A stretch of 64,000 nucleotides of DNA from Amycolatopsis pretoriensis (GTDB taxonomy: Bacteria > Actinomycetota > Actinomycetes > Mycobacteriales > Pseudonocardiaceae), in assembly GCF_900107925.1 (NCBI RefSeq), contig NZ_FNUJ01000014.1, positions 1-64,000 of the forward strand. Direction: 5' to 3'. The notes under the pieces were generated by a model. It did not search any database. It was not told the DNA's origin and saw only the letters and a list, made by a program, of their open reading frames with translations. This document shows, piece by piece, positions 48,895-58,600 of the stretch. Each line of letters starts with the position of its first letter. Position 1 is the stretch's first letter. Both the position numbers and the translations under genes were made by a program.

Positions 48895-51606
48895 GTGTTG
48901 CGCCTGCTGGGAGAGGTGAGCGCGGACGGCGACAGCGGAGGCTTGGACCTGGGGGCGGCCAAGCAGCGGTGTGTTCTCGCCGCCCTCGCCGTGGACGCGA
49001 ACCGGCCGGTACCGCTGGATCGCCTCGCCGTCCGGGTATGGGGCGCCGATCTGCCGGTCCGAGCGCGGGCCACCGTGCACAGTTACATCTCCCGACTGCG
49101 GCGGGTCCTCGCGGCCGCCGATGGATTGACCATCGCACGGCGAGCCGGCGGCTACGTTCTGGAAACGCGCTCGGCCGGAGACGTAGACCTGCGACTCTTC
49201 CGAGACCTCGTCGCCCAAGCCCGCGCCGAGCCCGACGATGTCGAGTCCGCCCGGCAGCTGACCGAGGCACTGGCGCTCTGGCGTGGTGACGCGCTGTCCG
49301 GTCTGCCCGGCGAATGGGCGGAATCCGAGCGGGAACGGCTAGGACGCGAACGGCTGACCGCCGAACACGACCTGACCGATATCCGGCTGCGTTCGGGCCA
49401 CGGCCCGGACCTCGTGCCGGACCTGGCCTCGCGGACTGCCGAACATCCGCTGGACGAGCGGGTCGCCGGTCAATACCTGCTCGCCCTGAGCCAGGCCGGC
49501 CGAGGCGCGGAAGCGCTCGAGCACTACGGTCGCGTCCGCGCACGGCTGGTCGACGAGCTCGGCACCGAGCCGGGCGACGCCCTGCAAGAGATCCACCGGC
49601 AGTTGCTCGCGGACCCGGTGCCGCCAACGCCTACCGGGTCGGCTGCGGTGCCTCGTCAACTACCCGCCGCGCCGGCGTCTTTCGTCGGCCGCGACAGCGA
49701 ACTCGCCCAGCTCGACGCCACCGCCGGCGTCTGGTGTGTCGCCGGTGCCGGCGGGATCGGCAAGACCTGGCTCGCGCTGCGCTGGGCCGCCCAGCACGCC
49801 GACCGGTTTCCCGACGGGCAATTGTTCGTAGACCTGCGGGGGTTCGCGGCCGACGACCAGCCCATGGACTCGGCCGAGGCCATCCGCGACTTCCTCGAAG
49901 CACTCGGCGTCGAGCCCCGCCGCGTGCCGGTCGCCCTGCACAGCCGGGCAGCGCTGTTCCGCAGCCTGGTCGCCGGAAAACGGATGTTGCTCGTGCTGGA
50001 CAACGCGGTCGACACCGACCATGTCGCACCGCTGCTCCCCGGCGGCGGTACGTGCACCGTCCTGGTCACCAGCCGCAACCGGCTGCCGGGATTGGTCGCG
50101 AGGCACGCCGCCCGGCACCTGTCGCTGGACGTGCTGTCCGCCGCCGAAGCACGTGCTTTGCTCACCGCCCGGCTCGGCCCAGCCCGGGTGGTTGCCGAGG
50201 CACCGGCGGTGGCCCGGATGGTCGCCCTGTGCGGCGGGTTGCCGCTGGCTCTGAGCTTGGTCGCGGCCAACGCCAGCATCCGCCCCGAGCTCTCGCTGGA
50301 CGTCCTGGCCGACGAGCTGGACGAACGCGGACCGGCCGCGCTCGCCGACGACGACCCCGGCGCGAGCCTGCCGGCCGTGCTTTCGTGGTCGTACCGCTCC
50401 TTCACGCAGGCGGACGTCACGGCGTTCGCGTTGCTCGGAATCGCGCCCGGGCCCGACTTGGGCGTGCCGGCCGTCACTCATCTCATCGGGTTTCCCGTCG
50501 ACGCGGTGCTGGCGCGGCTGACCAGGGCGTCGCTGGTCGTCGAGCACGCTCCGCGGCGGTACCGGATGCACGACGTCGTCCGCCGGCACGCCGCCGACCT
50601 CGCGCGCGAGCTGCCGGACCAAGTCCGTGACACCGCCCTCCGTCGACTCGTGGACTTCTACCTGCACACAGCTCGCAAGGCCGACCTGCAGCTCAATCCG
50701 CTTCGTCCGGGCATCGCGTTCGACCCGGTCGAGGTCGACGTGCCGATCTTGCCTGATGCACTGGCCTGGTTCGACGCCGAACACGCGAACTTGATGGCCG
50801 CGCAGCGTGCGGCAGCACAGCGTGGGTGGCACCGGGCAACGTGGCAGTTCGCGTGGGTGCTGACGGCGTATCAGCAGCGTCGCGGACACGTCCACGAGCG
50901 GCTGGCGGCGTGGCTGACGGGGCTGGCCGCCGCCGAGCACCTGGACGATCCGGAGATTGCCGGCCGTACCCACCGGCTGCTCGGGCGCGCGTATACGAAC
51001 CTCCAGCGCCACGACGAAGCCGTCGACCACCTGAATCGGGCGGCCGACCTGGCAGAACAACACGGCGACCGCACGAACCAGGCCCGCGCGCACTACGAAC
51101 TGGCCCGGGTCTGGGAACAGTTGCAAGGCGACGCGAAGGCGTTGACCCATGCGAAACACGCGCTGCGACTGCACCGCGCTGTCGGTGACACCGTGTGGGT
51201 AGCGCGTTCCCTGAACCAGGTCGGCTGGTACAGCGCCCGCCTCGGTGACCACGAGACAGCCCGCGCGCACTGCGAGGCGGCGTTGGCCCTGCACCGGGCC
51301 AACGCCGACCCCGAAGCCGAGGCCCACACCCTGGACAGCCTCGGCTACATCGCCCACCAAGCCGGCCAACCCCGGACCGCCGCCGAGCACTACGAAGAAG
51401 CGCTGCATCTGTTCCGCCGCCTGGGCGAGACGTACCAGGAGGCAAGCACCCTGGAGTCCCTCGGTCACTCGTACCTCGCCACGGGCCAGGTCGCCGAGGC
51501 CCGGATTGCGTGGCAAGAGGCGTTGGCCCGGTACGAACTACAGGGCCGTCACGACGAGGAGAAGCGGATTCGCGAGCGGTTGGCCGCCCAAAAGGACGTT
51601 TCGTAA
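48895..51606 (+). CDS. AfsR/SARP-family regulator (DNA-binding + BTAD + NB-ARC + TPR)
   Basis: 903 residues. An OmpR-like winged helix (VLRLLGEVSADGD ... RATVHSYISRLRRVL) and the bacterial activator domain (ending LGTEPGDALQEIHRQLL) occupy residues 1-240. The NB-ARC NTPase follows (P-loop GAGGIGKTWLAL near 285, Walker B MLLVLDNAVD, CGGLPLALSLV), then TPRs from ~620 to the end. Such proteins activate secondary-metabolite or secreted-protein genes. The GTG at 48895 has GGAGGGG eight bases upstream. The in-frame 5' extension lacks family residues. The neighbouring secreted-protein genes are possible targets; no biosynthetic cluster is adjacent. Confidence 0.87.
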   Translation: MLRLLGEVSADGDSGGLDLGAAKQRCVLAALAVDANRPVPLDRLAVRVWGADLPVRARATVHSYISRLRRVLAAADGLTIARRAGGYVLETRSAGDVDLRLFRDLVAQARAEPDDVESARQLTEALALWRGDALSGLPGEWAESERERLGRERLTAEHDLTDIRLRSGHGPDLVPDLASRTAEHPLDERVAGQYLLALSQAGRGAEALEHYGRVRARLVDELGTEPGDALQEIHRQLLADPVPPTPTGSAAVPRQLPAAPASFVGRDSELAQLDATAGVWCVAGAGGIGKTWLALRWAAQHADRFPDGQLFVDLRGFAADDQPMDSAEAIRDFLEALGVEPRRVPVALHSRAALFRSLVAGKRMLLVLDNAVDTDHVAPLLPGGGTCTVLVTSRNRLPGLVARHAARHLSLDVLSAAEARALLTARLGPARVVAEAPAVARMVALCGGLPLALSLVAANASIRPELSLDVLADELDERGPAALADDDPGASLPAVLSWSYRSFTQADVTAFALLGIAPGPDLGVPAVTHLIGFPVDAVLARLTRASLVVEHAPRRYRMHDVVRRHAADLARELPDQVRDTALRRLVDFYLHTARKADLQLNPLRPGIAFDPVEVDVPILPDALAWFDAEHANLMAAQRAAAQRGWHRATWQFAWVLTAYQQRRGHVHERLAAWLTGLAAAEHLDDPEIAGRTHRLLGRAYTNLQRHDEAVDHLNRAADLAEQHGDRTNQARAHYELARVWEQLQGDAKALTHAKHALRLHRAVGDTVWVARSLNQVGWYSARLGDHETARAHCEAALALHRANADPEAEAHTLDSLGYIAHQAGQPRTAAEHYEEALHLFRRLGETYQEASTLESLGHSYLATGQVAEARIAWQEALARYELQGRHDEEKRIRERLAAQKDVS

Positions 51607-51612
51607 CTGGCG

Positions 51613-52032
51613 TCAGGAATAGTCGGACGTGCACACAGCCGGGATGTATCCCGACCATCCGGGCTTCGCGACGTTTTGGACGAGGACCCATGCATGCGAT
51701 CCCGTCACTCCACACGCGTTGGCCAGGCCGCTGGTGACTCCCTTGCGGCACGGGAGCAACCCGGTGCCCTTCACGATGAAGACGATCGTACTGCCCGCGT
51801 CCGCGTCCGGCCGGCTGCGAGCCCCGATCTCGCCGCCCAAAGTGTCCACGTAGATCCAGGATCCCGAGCACGTCCCCGGGCCGGCGGCCGGCCGCGCCGT
51901 TGTCCCGGGGGTCTGGGTGACCGTCATCGTCGGGACGCCGGACACTGGTGCGGCGTCGGCGGGCGCGAGGACGCCCGTAGTGATCGTGGCAGCGGCAACG
52001 GCGGCAACGGCGCTGATCTTGCTGATGCGCAT
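51613..52032 (-). CDS. Small secreted SH3-like protein
   Basis: 139 residues. Signal peptide of about 28 (ends LAPADAA). A Thr/Pro spacer is followed by a compact beta domain with four cysteines (GTCSGSWIYVDTLGGEIGARS, LLPCRKG, AVCTSDYS) resembling bacterial SH3b-like domains (the GARSRPDADAGSTIVFIVKGTG stretch is split here by its spacing). Convergent with the SARP gene, six bases apart. Confidence 0.7.
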   Translation of the reverse strand: MRISKISAVAAVAAATITTGVLAPADAAPVSGVPTMTVTQTPGTTARPAAGPGTCSGSWIYVDTLGGEIGARSRPDADAGSTIVFIVKGTGLLPCRKGVTSGLANACGVTGSHAWVLVQNVAKPGWSGYIPAVCTSDYS

Positions 52033-52390
52033 GAGTTCCTCCCGCGGCCTGTGACGGCGCTTCCGTCATGACCGGCGACCATCGTGCGGCGTTGCCCTTG
52101 TGAACTACATCCGAACTTCTGCAGTGCCCGTCGTCGCTCTGGCCGCCATTTTCGTCGGCGACGTCCGTTAACCCGCTCAACGGCGCTACGCCCGCGGCGC
52201 GGCGCATAGCCGGCAAAGTCTTCGAGACCGCCGTGGGCGACTACCCGTCACTGGTGTCAGGGGCCGTGTCAGTGCAGTGGCCGTCCGGTGTCAGGACCGG
52301 ACGCCATCGTGGTTCTCGTGATCAGGTCATCGATCACAGCCACCGGATGCGTCACCACCCGCGGGGACGCCTGACTCTTCGGAGAGCACG
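52033..52390. other. 358-base intergenic region
   Basis: No gene on either strand. It holds a TGACGG-N5-CCGTCA inverted repeat (52054-52070) just upstream of the secreted SH3-like gene, a candidate regulatory site, and nothing else I can support. Confidence 0.5.
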
Positions 52391-53494
52391 ATGCAGAAGT
52401 TCGACACCCCCGCCGAGACCCGCCCCGAGCTGCAGCAAGCCGTCCAGGCGTTCGTCGACGCCGGGTTCGCCGGCGCGCAGGTTCACGTGCACGACCAGCA
52501 CGGCGACTGGACCGGGACCGCCGGGGTCAGCGAGCTGGGCGGAAGCGCCGAGCCGCCCGCCGACGGGCGGGCCTGGGCCGGCAGCGTCGCCAAGACCTTC
52601 ACCGCGACCCTGGTACTGCAACTGGTGGCCGAGGGCAAGATCGGGCTGGACGACCCGGTCGCCGGGCACCTGCCCGAACTCGGCCTGGACGACCGGATCA
52701 CGGTGCGCATGCTGCTGCAGCACACCAGCGGGCTGTACAACTACACCGGCGAACTCGACACCGACGGAGCGTTCAAGATGGGACTCCCCTCCCACGGCAA
52801 AGCGTGGGTGGACAACCGGTTCCACACGTACCGTCCCGAGGAGCTCGTGCGGTTCGCGTTGTCCCAGCCGGCGCGGTTCGAGCCGGGGACCGACCAGAGC
52901 TACGCCAACACCAACTACACGGTGGCCATGCTGCTGATCGAGAGGGTCACCGGCCTCTCCTACGCCGAGCAGGCGCAGCGGCGGATCCTCGGGCCGCTGG
53001 GCTTGGCCGACACCATCGTGTCGGCCACCTCGTCGCAGCTGCCCGGCCCGCACGCCCACGGCTACTACCGCTACGAGGACGCCGGCGAGTGGAAGGTGGT
53101 CGACGTCAGCCGCCAGAACCCGTCCCTGCTCGCCGGCGCCGGCGACCTCATCTCGACGGCCGAGGACCTCGGCACCTTCATCGCCGCGCTGCTGGGTGGC
53201 CGGCTCCTGCCCGCCGCCCTGCTGGACGAAATGCGCACGCCGCACGGCAAGCTCGGGCTCGGCTTGGGACTCTGGGTGCAGGAACTGGGCCCCGACGCCG
53301 GCACCATCGTCCACCACAACGGTGGCGCCCCGGGAGGCTACGGCGCGCTGATGATCAGCACGCCCGACGGCAGCAAGACGTTGACCGCCACGCTGACCAC
53401 CGGCGACGTCGACCCGGCAGGAGTGTTCCCCTCGGCGTTGGGCGGGCTCATCACGGCGGTGTTCTCCACCGAGCGGGCCCAGCTCGCCGACTGA
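52391..53494 (+). CDS. Serine hydrolase, class C beta-lactamase/DD-peptidase family
   Basis: 367 residues. Active-site SVAK (Ser65-Lys68), YAN motif SYANTNY and HHNGG as the HxG equivalent. The fold covers D-alanyl-D-alanine carboxypeptidases, esterases and class C lactamases. No signal peptide is seen, so a cytoplasmic esterase-type role is more likely than cell-wall work. The ATG at 52391 follows a weak GGAG. Confidence 0.83.
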   Translation: MQKFDTPAETRPELQQAVQAFVDAGFAGAQVHVHDQHGDWTGTAGVSELGGSAEPPADGRAWAGSVAKTFTATLVLQLVAEGKIGLDDPVAGHLPELGLDDRITVRMLLQHTSGLYNYTGELDTDGAFKMGLPSHGKAWVDNRFHTYRPEELVRFALSQPARFEPGTDQSYANTNYTVAMLLIERVTGLSYAEQAQRRILGPLGLADTIVSATSSQLPGPHAHGYYRYEDAGEWKVVDVSRQNPSLLAGAGDLISTAEDLGTFIAALLGGRLLPAALLDEMRTPHGKLGLGLGLWVQELGPDAGTIVHHNGGAPGGYGALMISTPDGSKTLTATLTTGDVDPAGVFPSALGGLITAVFSTERAQLAD

Positions 53495-53587
53495 ACACCT
53501 CGAACCGGACGCTGCCATGGCCGGAGCCGACCATCCGCAAGTCGGTTCCGCTACTGCCTCGCGAGTGCCCAGGGCATGAGTTTCCCG

Positions 53588-53621
53588 GCGAGCGCCCGGC
53601 TGAACGACCAGCCGGCTCGCT
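53588..53621. terminator. Imperfect hairpin between convergent genes
   Basis: CCGGCTG (53596-53602) pairs with CAGCCGG (53609-53615), with AGCG/CGCT extending the stem past a bulge. It ends at the 3' edge of the downstream convergent gene. It may terminate both directions. No T-run. Confidence 0.35.
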
Positions 53622-54118
53622 CACCAACGAACCTTCAGAAAACCGGGATAGTCCGGGAAAAGCCGCTTCATGGCCGTCGAAATGCAGCGCATCACCTTGT
53701 CCCCGGCGCCTTCCGCGGCGTCGACGAAGTCCTTGACGTTGTGTTCGGATCCGCTCAGCCGGATTCCCCCGTCGGTCAGGCAGGTGGCGGTCGCCGACCG
53801 GAGTACCGGTGCCATCACCTGTTCGCGGGATTCCACGTATGCCGGCTCTATCTGCGAGACGAAGCCGCTGTCGCACTCGTCGACCTTCTTGTTCCACGCA
53901 TCCGGATCACCCGACGGGTGCAGGTCGTACAGCAGTGTGAGCCCGTCTATCGGGCTGAGCACGGGATCCGTCACCGCGTACCCGGCGTTCCGCATGCACG
54001 ACACGAAGCCGTCGATCGAGGTGCGGTACTCGGTTTCGGTCACCACGCCGTCGTTCAGGGCCCATGCCTGGGCTGCCGGATACGACTGCGGGGCGGCGCC
54101 CTGGTGCTCATCGATCAG
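53621..54118 (-). CDS. Hypothetical protein, probably coupled to the upstream secreted protein; start uncertain
   Basis: 165 residues if it starts at CTG 54118. No ATG, GTG or TTG occurs in this frame between the upstream stop and the GTG at 54046, yet the coding character (TEYRTSIDGFVSCMRNAGY) continues up to the CTG. That CTG overlaps the previous stop as CTGA, exactly like the ATGA/GTGA junctions elsewhere in the window. If CTG is not used, the GTG at 54046 gives 141 residues. The protein has four cysteines and no signal peptide or known domain. An upstream frameshift cannot be excluded. Confidence 0.55.
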   Translation of the reverse strand: MIDEHQGAAPQSYPAAQAWALNDGVVTETEYRTSIDGFVSCMRNAGYAVTDPVLSPIDGLTLLYDLHPSGDPDAWNKKVDECDSGFVSQIEPAYVESREQVMAPVLRSATATCLTDGGIRLSGSEHNVKDFVDAAEGAGDKVMRCISTAMKRLFPDYPGFLKVRW

Positions 54119-54489
54119 CTGTAGGTGACGTTGCAGTCGAGGCAGCCCCAGTGCATGCCGGAGCCGAACCCCGCCGAGTCGGTCCGCTCGGTGTACGCGC
54201 TGTCCCGGGTACCGTTCACCCGCGGCCAGGTGTAGCCGTCGCTCGCGCGCAGACCGGCGCCCAACGTGCCCGAGCAGTTGCCGCTGACCCGCGTGGTCTG
54301 CGCCCACGCCGTCATGTTGGAGTACCGGCCGCTGGCGACGTGGTTCACTCCGCAGCTGCGCGAGACATCGCGGTTGTTCCCGATCGCCTGTGCGGCTTGC
54401 GCCGGTACCAGGGCGGTCGCTGCGACCAGCGCGCTCGCCACCGCGGCGACGCGGAGAGCCGATCTCGTCGGTTCCATCTTCGCCAGCAT
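54115..54489 (-). CDS. Small secreted cysteine-containing protein
   Basis: 124 residues. Signal peptide ends near residue 35 (ALVPAQAAQA). The mature part has four cysteines (RSCGVNH, SGNCSGT, HWGCLDCNV) and resembles other small exported actinobacterial proteins of unknown function. The ATG at 54489 has GGAAAGGA seven bases upstream. Longer in-frame starts lack such a site. Its TGA overlaps the candidate CTG start downstream. Confidence 0.65.
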   Translation of the reverse strand: MLAKMEPTRSALRVAAVASALVAATALVPAQAAQAIGNNRDVSRSCGVNHVASGRYSNMTAWAQTTRVSGNCSGTLGAGLRASDGYTWPRVNGTRDSAYTERTDSAGFGSGMHWGCLDCNVTYS

Positions 54490-54604
54490 CGACTGATCCT
54501 TTCCGAGCAGTGCCAGCCAGTGACACTTCTTCGACGACGCTTGGAATCTCACCGGTAAACACCCCGCCAGGCGATGCCTTTTCCGTGGGAGGCAAACACA
54601 CCAC

Positions 54605-55438
54605 TTAGTACGGCGTTCGCATCCGACCGCACAGAAGAGCGGTTCCGAGCGGGGTGATGGCGTGCAGCACGCTCGTGCCCCGGCGCGTGCTGGTGATCAG
54701 ACCGGCATCCCGCAACACGGCCGTCTGCTTGCTCACCGTGCCCGCGGAAGTACCCAGCTGTTCGGCGATTTCACTGGTGCTGCGCGGCGTCAGCGACAGC
54801 CGCAGACATTCCGCGCAAGTACAGCCGAGCAGCGTCATCACCGCGTCGGACAGCTTCACGCCCACCTTTTCCGAGGTGGTCACTCTCCTCGCCTGGTACA
54901 CCAGCACGGGCGGCAGTCCTGGATCGATCCACGTCACCGGGCTGCACCAGCAGAAGTAGGACGGCAGCAGAACCAGTCCCCGGCCCGCCAGGTGCACCGT
55001 CCGCGTTTCGGGATACCGCACCCGGAGCACCCCTCCGTCCCAGCCGAGCACCCCGGGGATGCGCCGCAGCACCCCACCCAGCCCGTGGTCCGCCAGAACT
55101 CCGGCCTGCCGCTCCCGTTCCGCCGCGACCACCTCCTGCACCTCGACCCAGTACGGCGCGAGGAGCAGGTCGTGTGCGGCGCGGACCGCGCGCAACATCA
55201 CCTTGACGGCATCGCGGTCGCCGGCTGCCAGCGTTCGCACCCAGAGCTGCGGCGAGCGCTTGCGGAACGCCGCGATGACGTCCGCGGTGACGCGTTCCTG
55301 CGAGGTGTGCGTCAACGCTTCACAGCCGGCGTCGAAATCGGTGACCAGCCCAGCGGGCGTCAGTTCCCACATCGGATCCGCAGCGCCGGCCAGCCGAACG
55401 CGCTGCAAATCCTGCGCATTGAACACCATGCACAACAT
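54605..55438 (-). CDS. Regulator with C-terminal ArsR-type winged helix
   Basis: 277 residues. An N-terminal domain of about 190 residues (MVFNAQDLQRVRLAG ...) is followed by a winged helix (TSEIAEQLGTSAGTVSKQTAVLRDAGLITSTRRG). It is related in layout to the DUF5937/ArsR gene at 28.7-29.8 kb. The ATG at 55438 has GGTGGGGG upstream. The long open frame that continues upstream is opposite the alpha-solenoid gene and is not coding. Target unknown; the divergent solenoid gene is the nearest candidate. Confidence 0.72.
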   Translation of the reverse strand: MLCMVFNAQDLQRVRLAGAADPMWELTPAGLVTDFDAGCEALTHTSQERVTADVIAAFRKRSPQLWVRTLAAGDRDAVKVMLRAVRAAHDLLLAPYWVEVQEVVAAERERQAGVLADHGLGGVLRRIPGVLGWDGGVLRVRYPETRTVHLAGRGLVLLPSYFCWCSPVTWIDPGLPPVLVYQARRVTTSEKVGVKLSDAVMTLLGCTCAECLRLSLTPRSTSEIAEQLGTSAGTVSKQTAVLRDAGLITSTRRGTSVLHAITPLGTALLCGRMRTPY

Positions 55439-55603
55439 GACATCCCCCACCCCGGCTACATGATAACCACCCCTCCCCCGCGTGGGCGGATCTTCAGTGC
55501 GTGCGATGCCGGTCCGCGTGTCCGCAGCCGGTGCGTCCGCGACGACGCGCCGCCATACGGAATTGTGTTGGTGCGTGCTCCATGATCGGGAACAATCGCC
55601 GGA

Positions 55604-58600
55604 ATGGACATGCGCGCCCTTCTCGCCCGGATCGATCCGCTGGCCGCACCGGCCCGGCGGCGGGTCCTCGCCGACACCGCCCGCGCGCTGGCCGGTACTC
55701 CGGAGCTCACCGCCTTGCTCGCGGAGCTCGATGCCGTCCCCGGACTTCCCCGCACCTGGGCGGCGATGATGGCCGTCATCGCCGGCGACGACACGCACCT
55801 GCGCCGCAGCCTCGTCTCGGCCGATGCCCTCGTCGCCGGTCTGGCCATGAGCCACTGCGCCCGCCGCGGCCGGCATTTCGACGTCCTCACCGCGGCGCTC
55901 CCGACCGCGCCCCTCGCGTGGCGGCACACCCTCTACCGCGCCGTGCGCGCCACCGGTGCCACCGAGTGGGCTCAAACTCTCCTTCCCCTGGTGCGCATCC
56001 GCTTCGGGGACCACGAGGCAGCCGCCGTGCTGCCGGCGTGCGAAGCCCGCACGGTGACGGCCTTGTTGCCGGAACTGGACTTCGCCGTGCCCAACCTCGC
56101 CGCGCTGGCCCGCCGGCACCCCGCCGTCGTGCTCGCGCACCTGCGCCGGCGGCTGACCGAAGCCGGCGACGCCGGCCGCAACGCCACCTGGGCGCGCTTC
56201 GGGCCCGCGCTGAAGCACCTGGTCCGGCACGACCCCGTCCAGCTCGTCGACCTGCTCTCGCGCTCGGGACCGCTGACCGGGCTCCCGGCCGGCACGAACC
56301 GCTGGCTGGCCACGGCAATTGCCGCCGATCCGGACCGGGTTGCCGCGATCCTCGCCGATCCCACGCGGCAGATCCGGTTCCAGCCGGGCCGGAGCACGGA
56401 ACGGTCCCTGCGGCGGGCAACGGACGAGTCTCTCACTTCGCTCGCGCGCACTTGCCTCACCGACGTGACGCGGTTGACGGCGTTGGTACGCGGGCTCCCA
56501 CCCGGCCGGCGCGCCACCGTCCTGAGTGGAGCGTTGGGCGAACGGAACCTGCAGCAGGCCGGTCTGCCGATGACGATGCTCGACGTCCTGCCGTGGCGGT
56601 CCCGGCACGAGCAAGCCCGCCGGTTGCTCGCCACTCGCCAGGTGGCCGACCACCCCGATCTGCGACGGCAGGCGACCGCCCGGCTGCCGTGGCCGGAAGC
56701 CGAGCCCCTCCTGCGCGACGCGATCGCCCGGCCCACCGCCGCGGAGCGAGCCCTCGGCTACCCGCTGCTGATCGGCGCGGCGGCCGCGACCCGGGACCCG
56801 GACGTCGTCGCCGGCCTGCTGGCGTCGTTGACCCGGCTGGCCAACGAGCAGGACCCGGTCCGCCACGCCGCGCTCGCCGCCGTCGCCGCGATCCCGGGAT
56901 GGCTGCTGCGGTCGGCCGACCCGGCCACCCTGGTCAAGCTGGCCACCGACGCCGTCCAGGCCAGGGACGCGTCTTGGGGTACCCGGCAAGCGGTCGGCAC
57001 CACCGCCGTCGACCTCGTCCGCCAAGGCACACTCGCGATGCGGCCCGGCTTGGTCGAAGGCGGCCTGCGGATCTTGGAGCTGTCCGGTGGCCACGCGCAC
57101 ACCCTCACCCTGCACCGGCTCGACCGGTCTTTGCCTCGCGGCGCCGAGCACGCCGTGTGGTCCGCGCTGCGGCCGCGCATCGCCTCCGACGCTCGCGCCG
57201 GCCGCTACGACCTGGTCCTGTCACTGGCCGCTGGACTGCACCGACGGGCATGGACGATGCCCGACCTGCAGACCGTCGTCGGCGAAGCGACCGGCGCGGC
57301 CGATGACAACACGGTCCACCGAGCTCTTCAGCTGTGGCTGGCCCCGCCCGCGACCCGCGACGAGCGCGTCGAGGCCGTGCTGCGGCGCGACTCGTCCACG
57401 ATCACGGTGACCGCCGTGGCGAACGCGGTCAGCGGACGCCGGACCGACCTGCTCGACCGGGTGCTGGATCGACCGCCGCGCGGCCGGTTCGCCACCCGCG
57501 GCGTCCGCCTGGTGCCGACCTTCGGCGGGTCGCTGCGGCACTGGCTGCCGCGCCAGGTCGCCCGCTACGCCGAGGTGCTGGCCGACCTCGCCACCGCGCC
57601 CCGCAAGCCGGTCTGGGAGCGGGTCTCCGCTGTGCGGCGCCTGGCGAGCCTGCCCGGCGCCCGCATCGAGGACGTGGAGCCGTTCCTCCAGGACGGCGAA
57701 GTCGCCGTGGTCGAGGCTGCACTGGCCGGGCTGAGCCGGACCGACCGGCCCGGCGCTGCGCTGGGCATCTTGCTTGGTCACGCCGACACCGACCGCGCCC
57801 GGGTCGCGGTGTACGCGGCCGGCCGGGCCGCCCGGACCATCCCGCCGGCCGAACTGGGTGCCGCACTCCGGCCGGTGCTGGCCGGCAAGAAGGTGACGTC
57901 GCGCAAGGAGGCGATCCGGCTGCTCGCCGAGCACCGCGTGCCCGGCGCGACCGGCGAACTGGCCGCGCTGTGGGCCGACCCGGAGCTGCACCGCGACCTC
58001 CGCCGCGCCATCGTGTCGGCCGCGCGCCGGCTGCTCGACGACGAACGGGCGTGGCAATGGCTCACCGAAGCAACCGGTATGACCGCGGTGGCCGCGGCGG
58101 TGAATGAAGCCGTCCCGCTGACCATCGCGGAGCAGCACCGCGCACGCTACGGCGCGCTGGTGCGAGCCGTGGCGGTCAACGCCGACTCGGACACCGCGCG
58201 GATCGGCTTGGCCGCCTGGCCCGCGTGGAGCCTCTGGGACCGCGAAGGACCTGCCGCGCTGGTCACCCTGATCGGCGACCTGACGAGCACCGCGACTTGG
58301 CGGTACGCGGTCGAAGCGGTGCTCACCGCGTGCGCGGTCACCGGCGATCCGGCGCCGGTGCACGACGTCGTCACGACGCTCGTCGAGAAGGCCGACGTGG
58401 TCGTCGCCGGGCGGGACCAGCCTGCGCGGCAACGACTTCGCCTGTTCCTCGTCCGCCTCGCTGCCCGCCTGGACGCCAGTGGCGAGGCGATGCGCACCGC
58501 GGTGGAGCAGCTGTCCACGACGCTGGCGGAACGGGCGCAGTACCGAACGGACGCGCTACTGCTCGCCGTCAGCGCCCTGCCCGGCCGCGGCGACCTGCTG

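Noticed and set aside
48895..51606. Biosynthetic gene cluster next to the SARP gene
   Set aside because: No PKS, NRPS, terpene cyclase or RiPP maturation gene is found within 10 kb on either side.
54605..57151. 848-residue minus-strand frame extending the winged-helix regulator upstream
   Set aside because: The extra residues are opposite the alpha-solenoid gene and are Arg/Gly/Pro-rich; the real start is at 55438 with a good ribosome-binding site.
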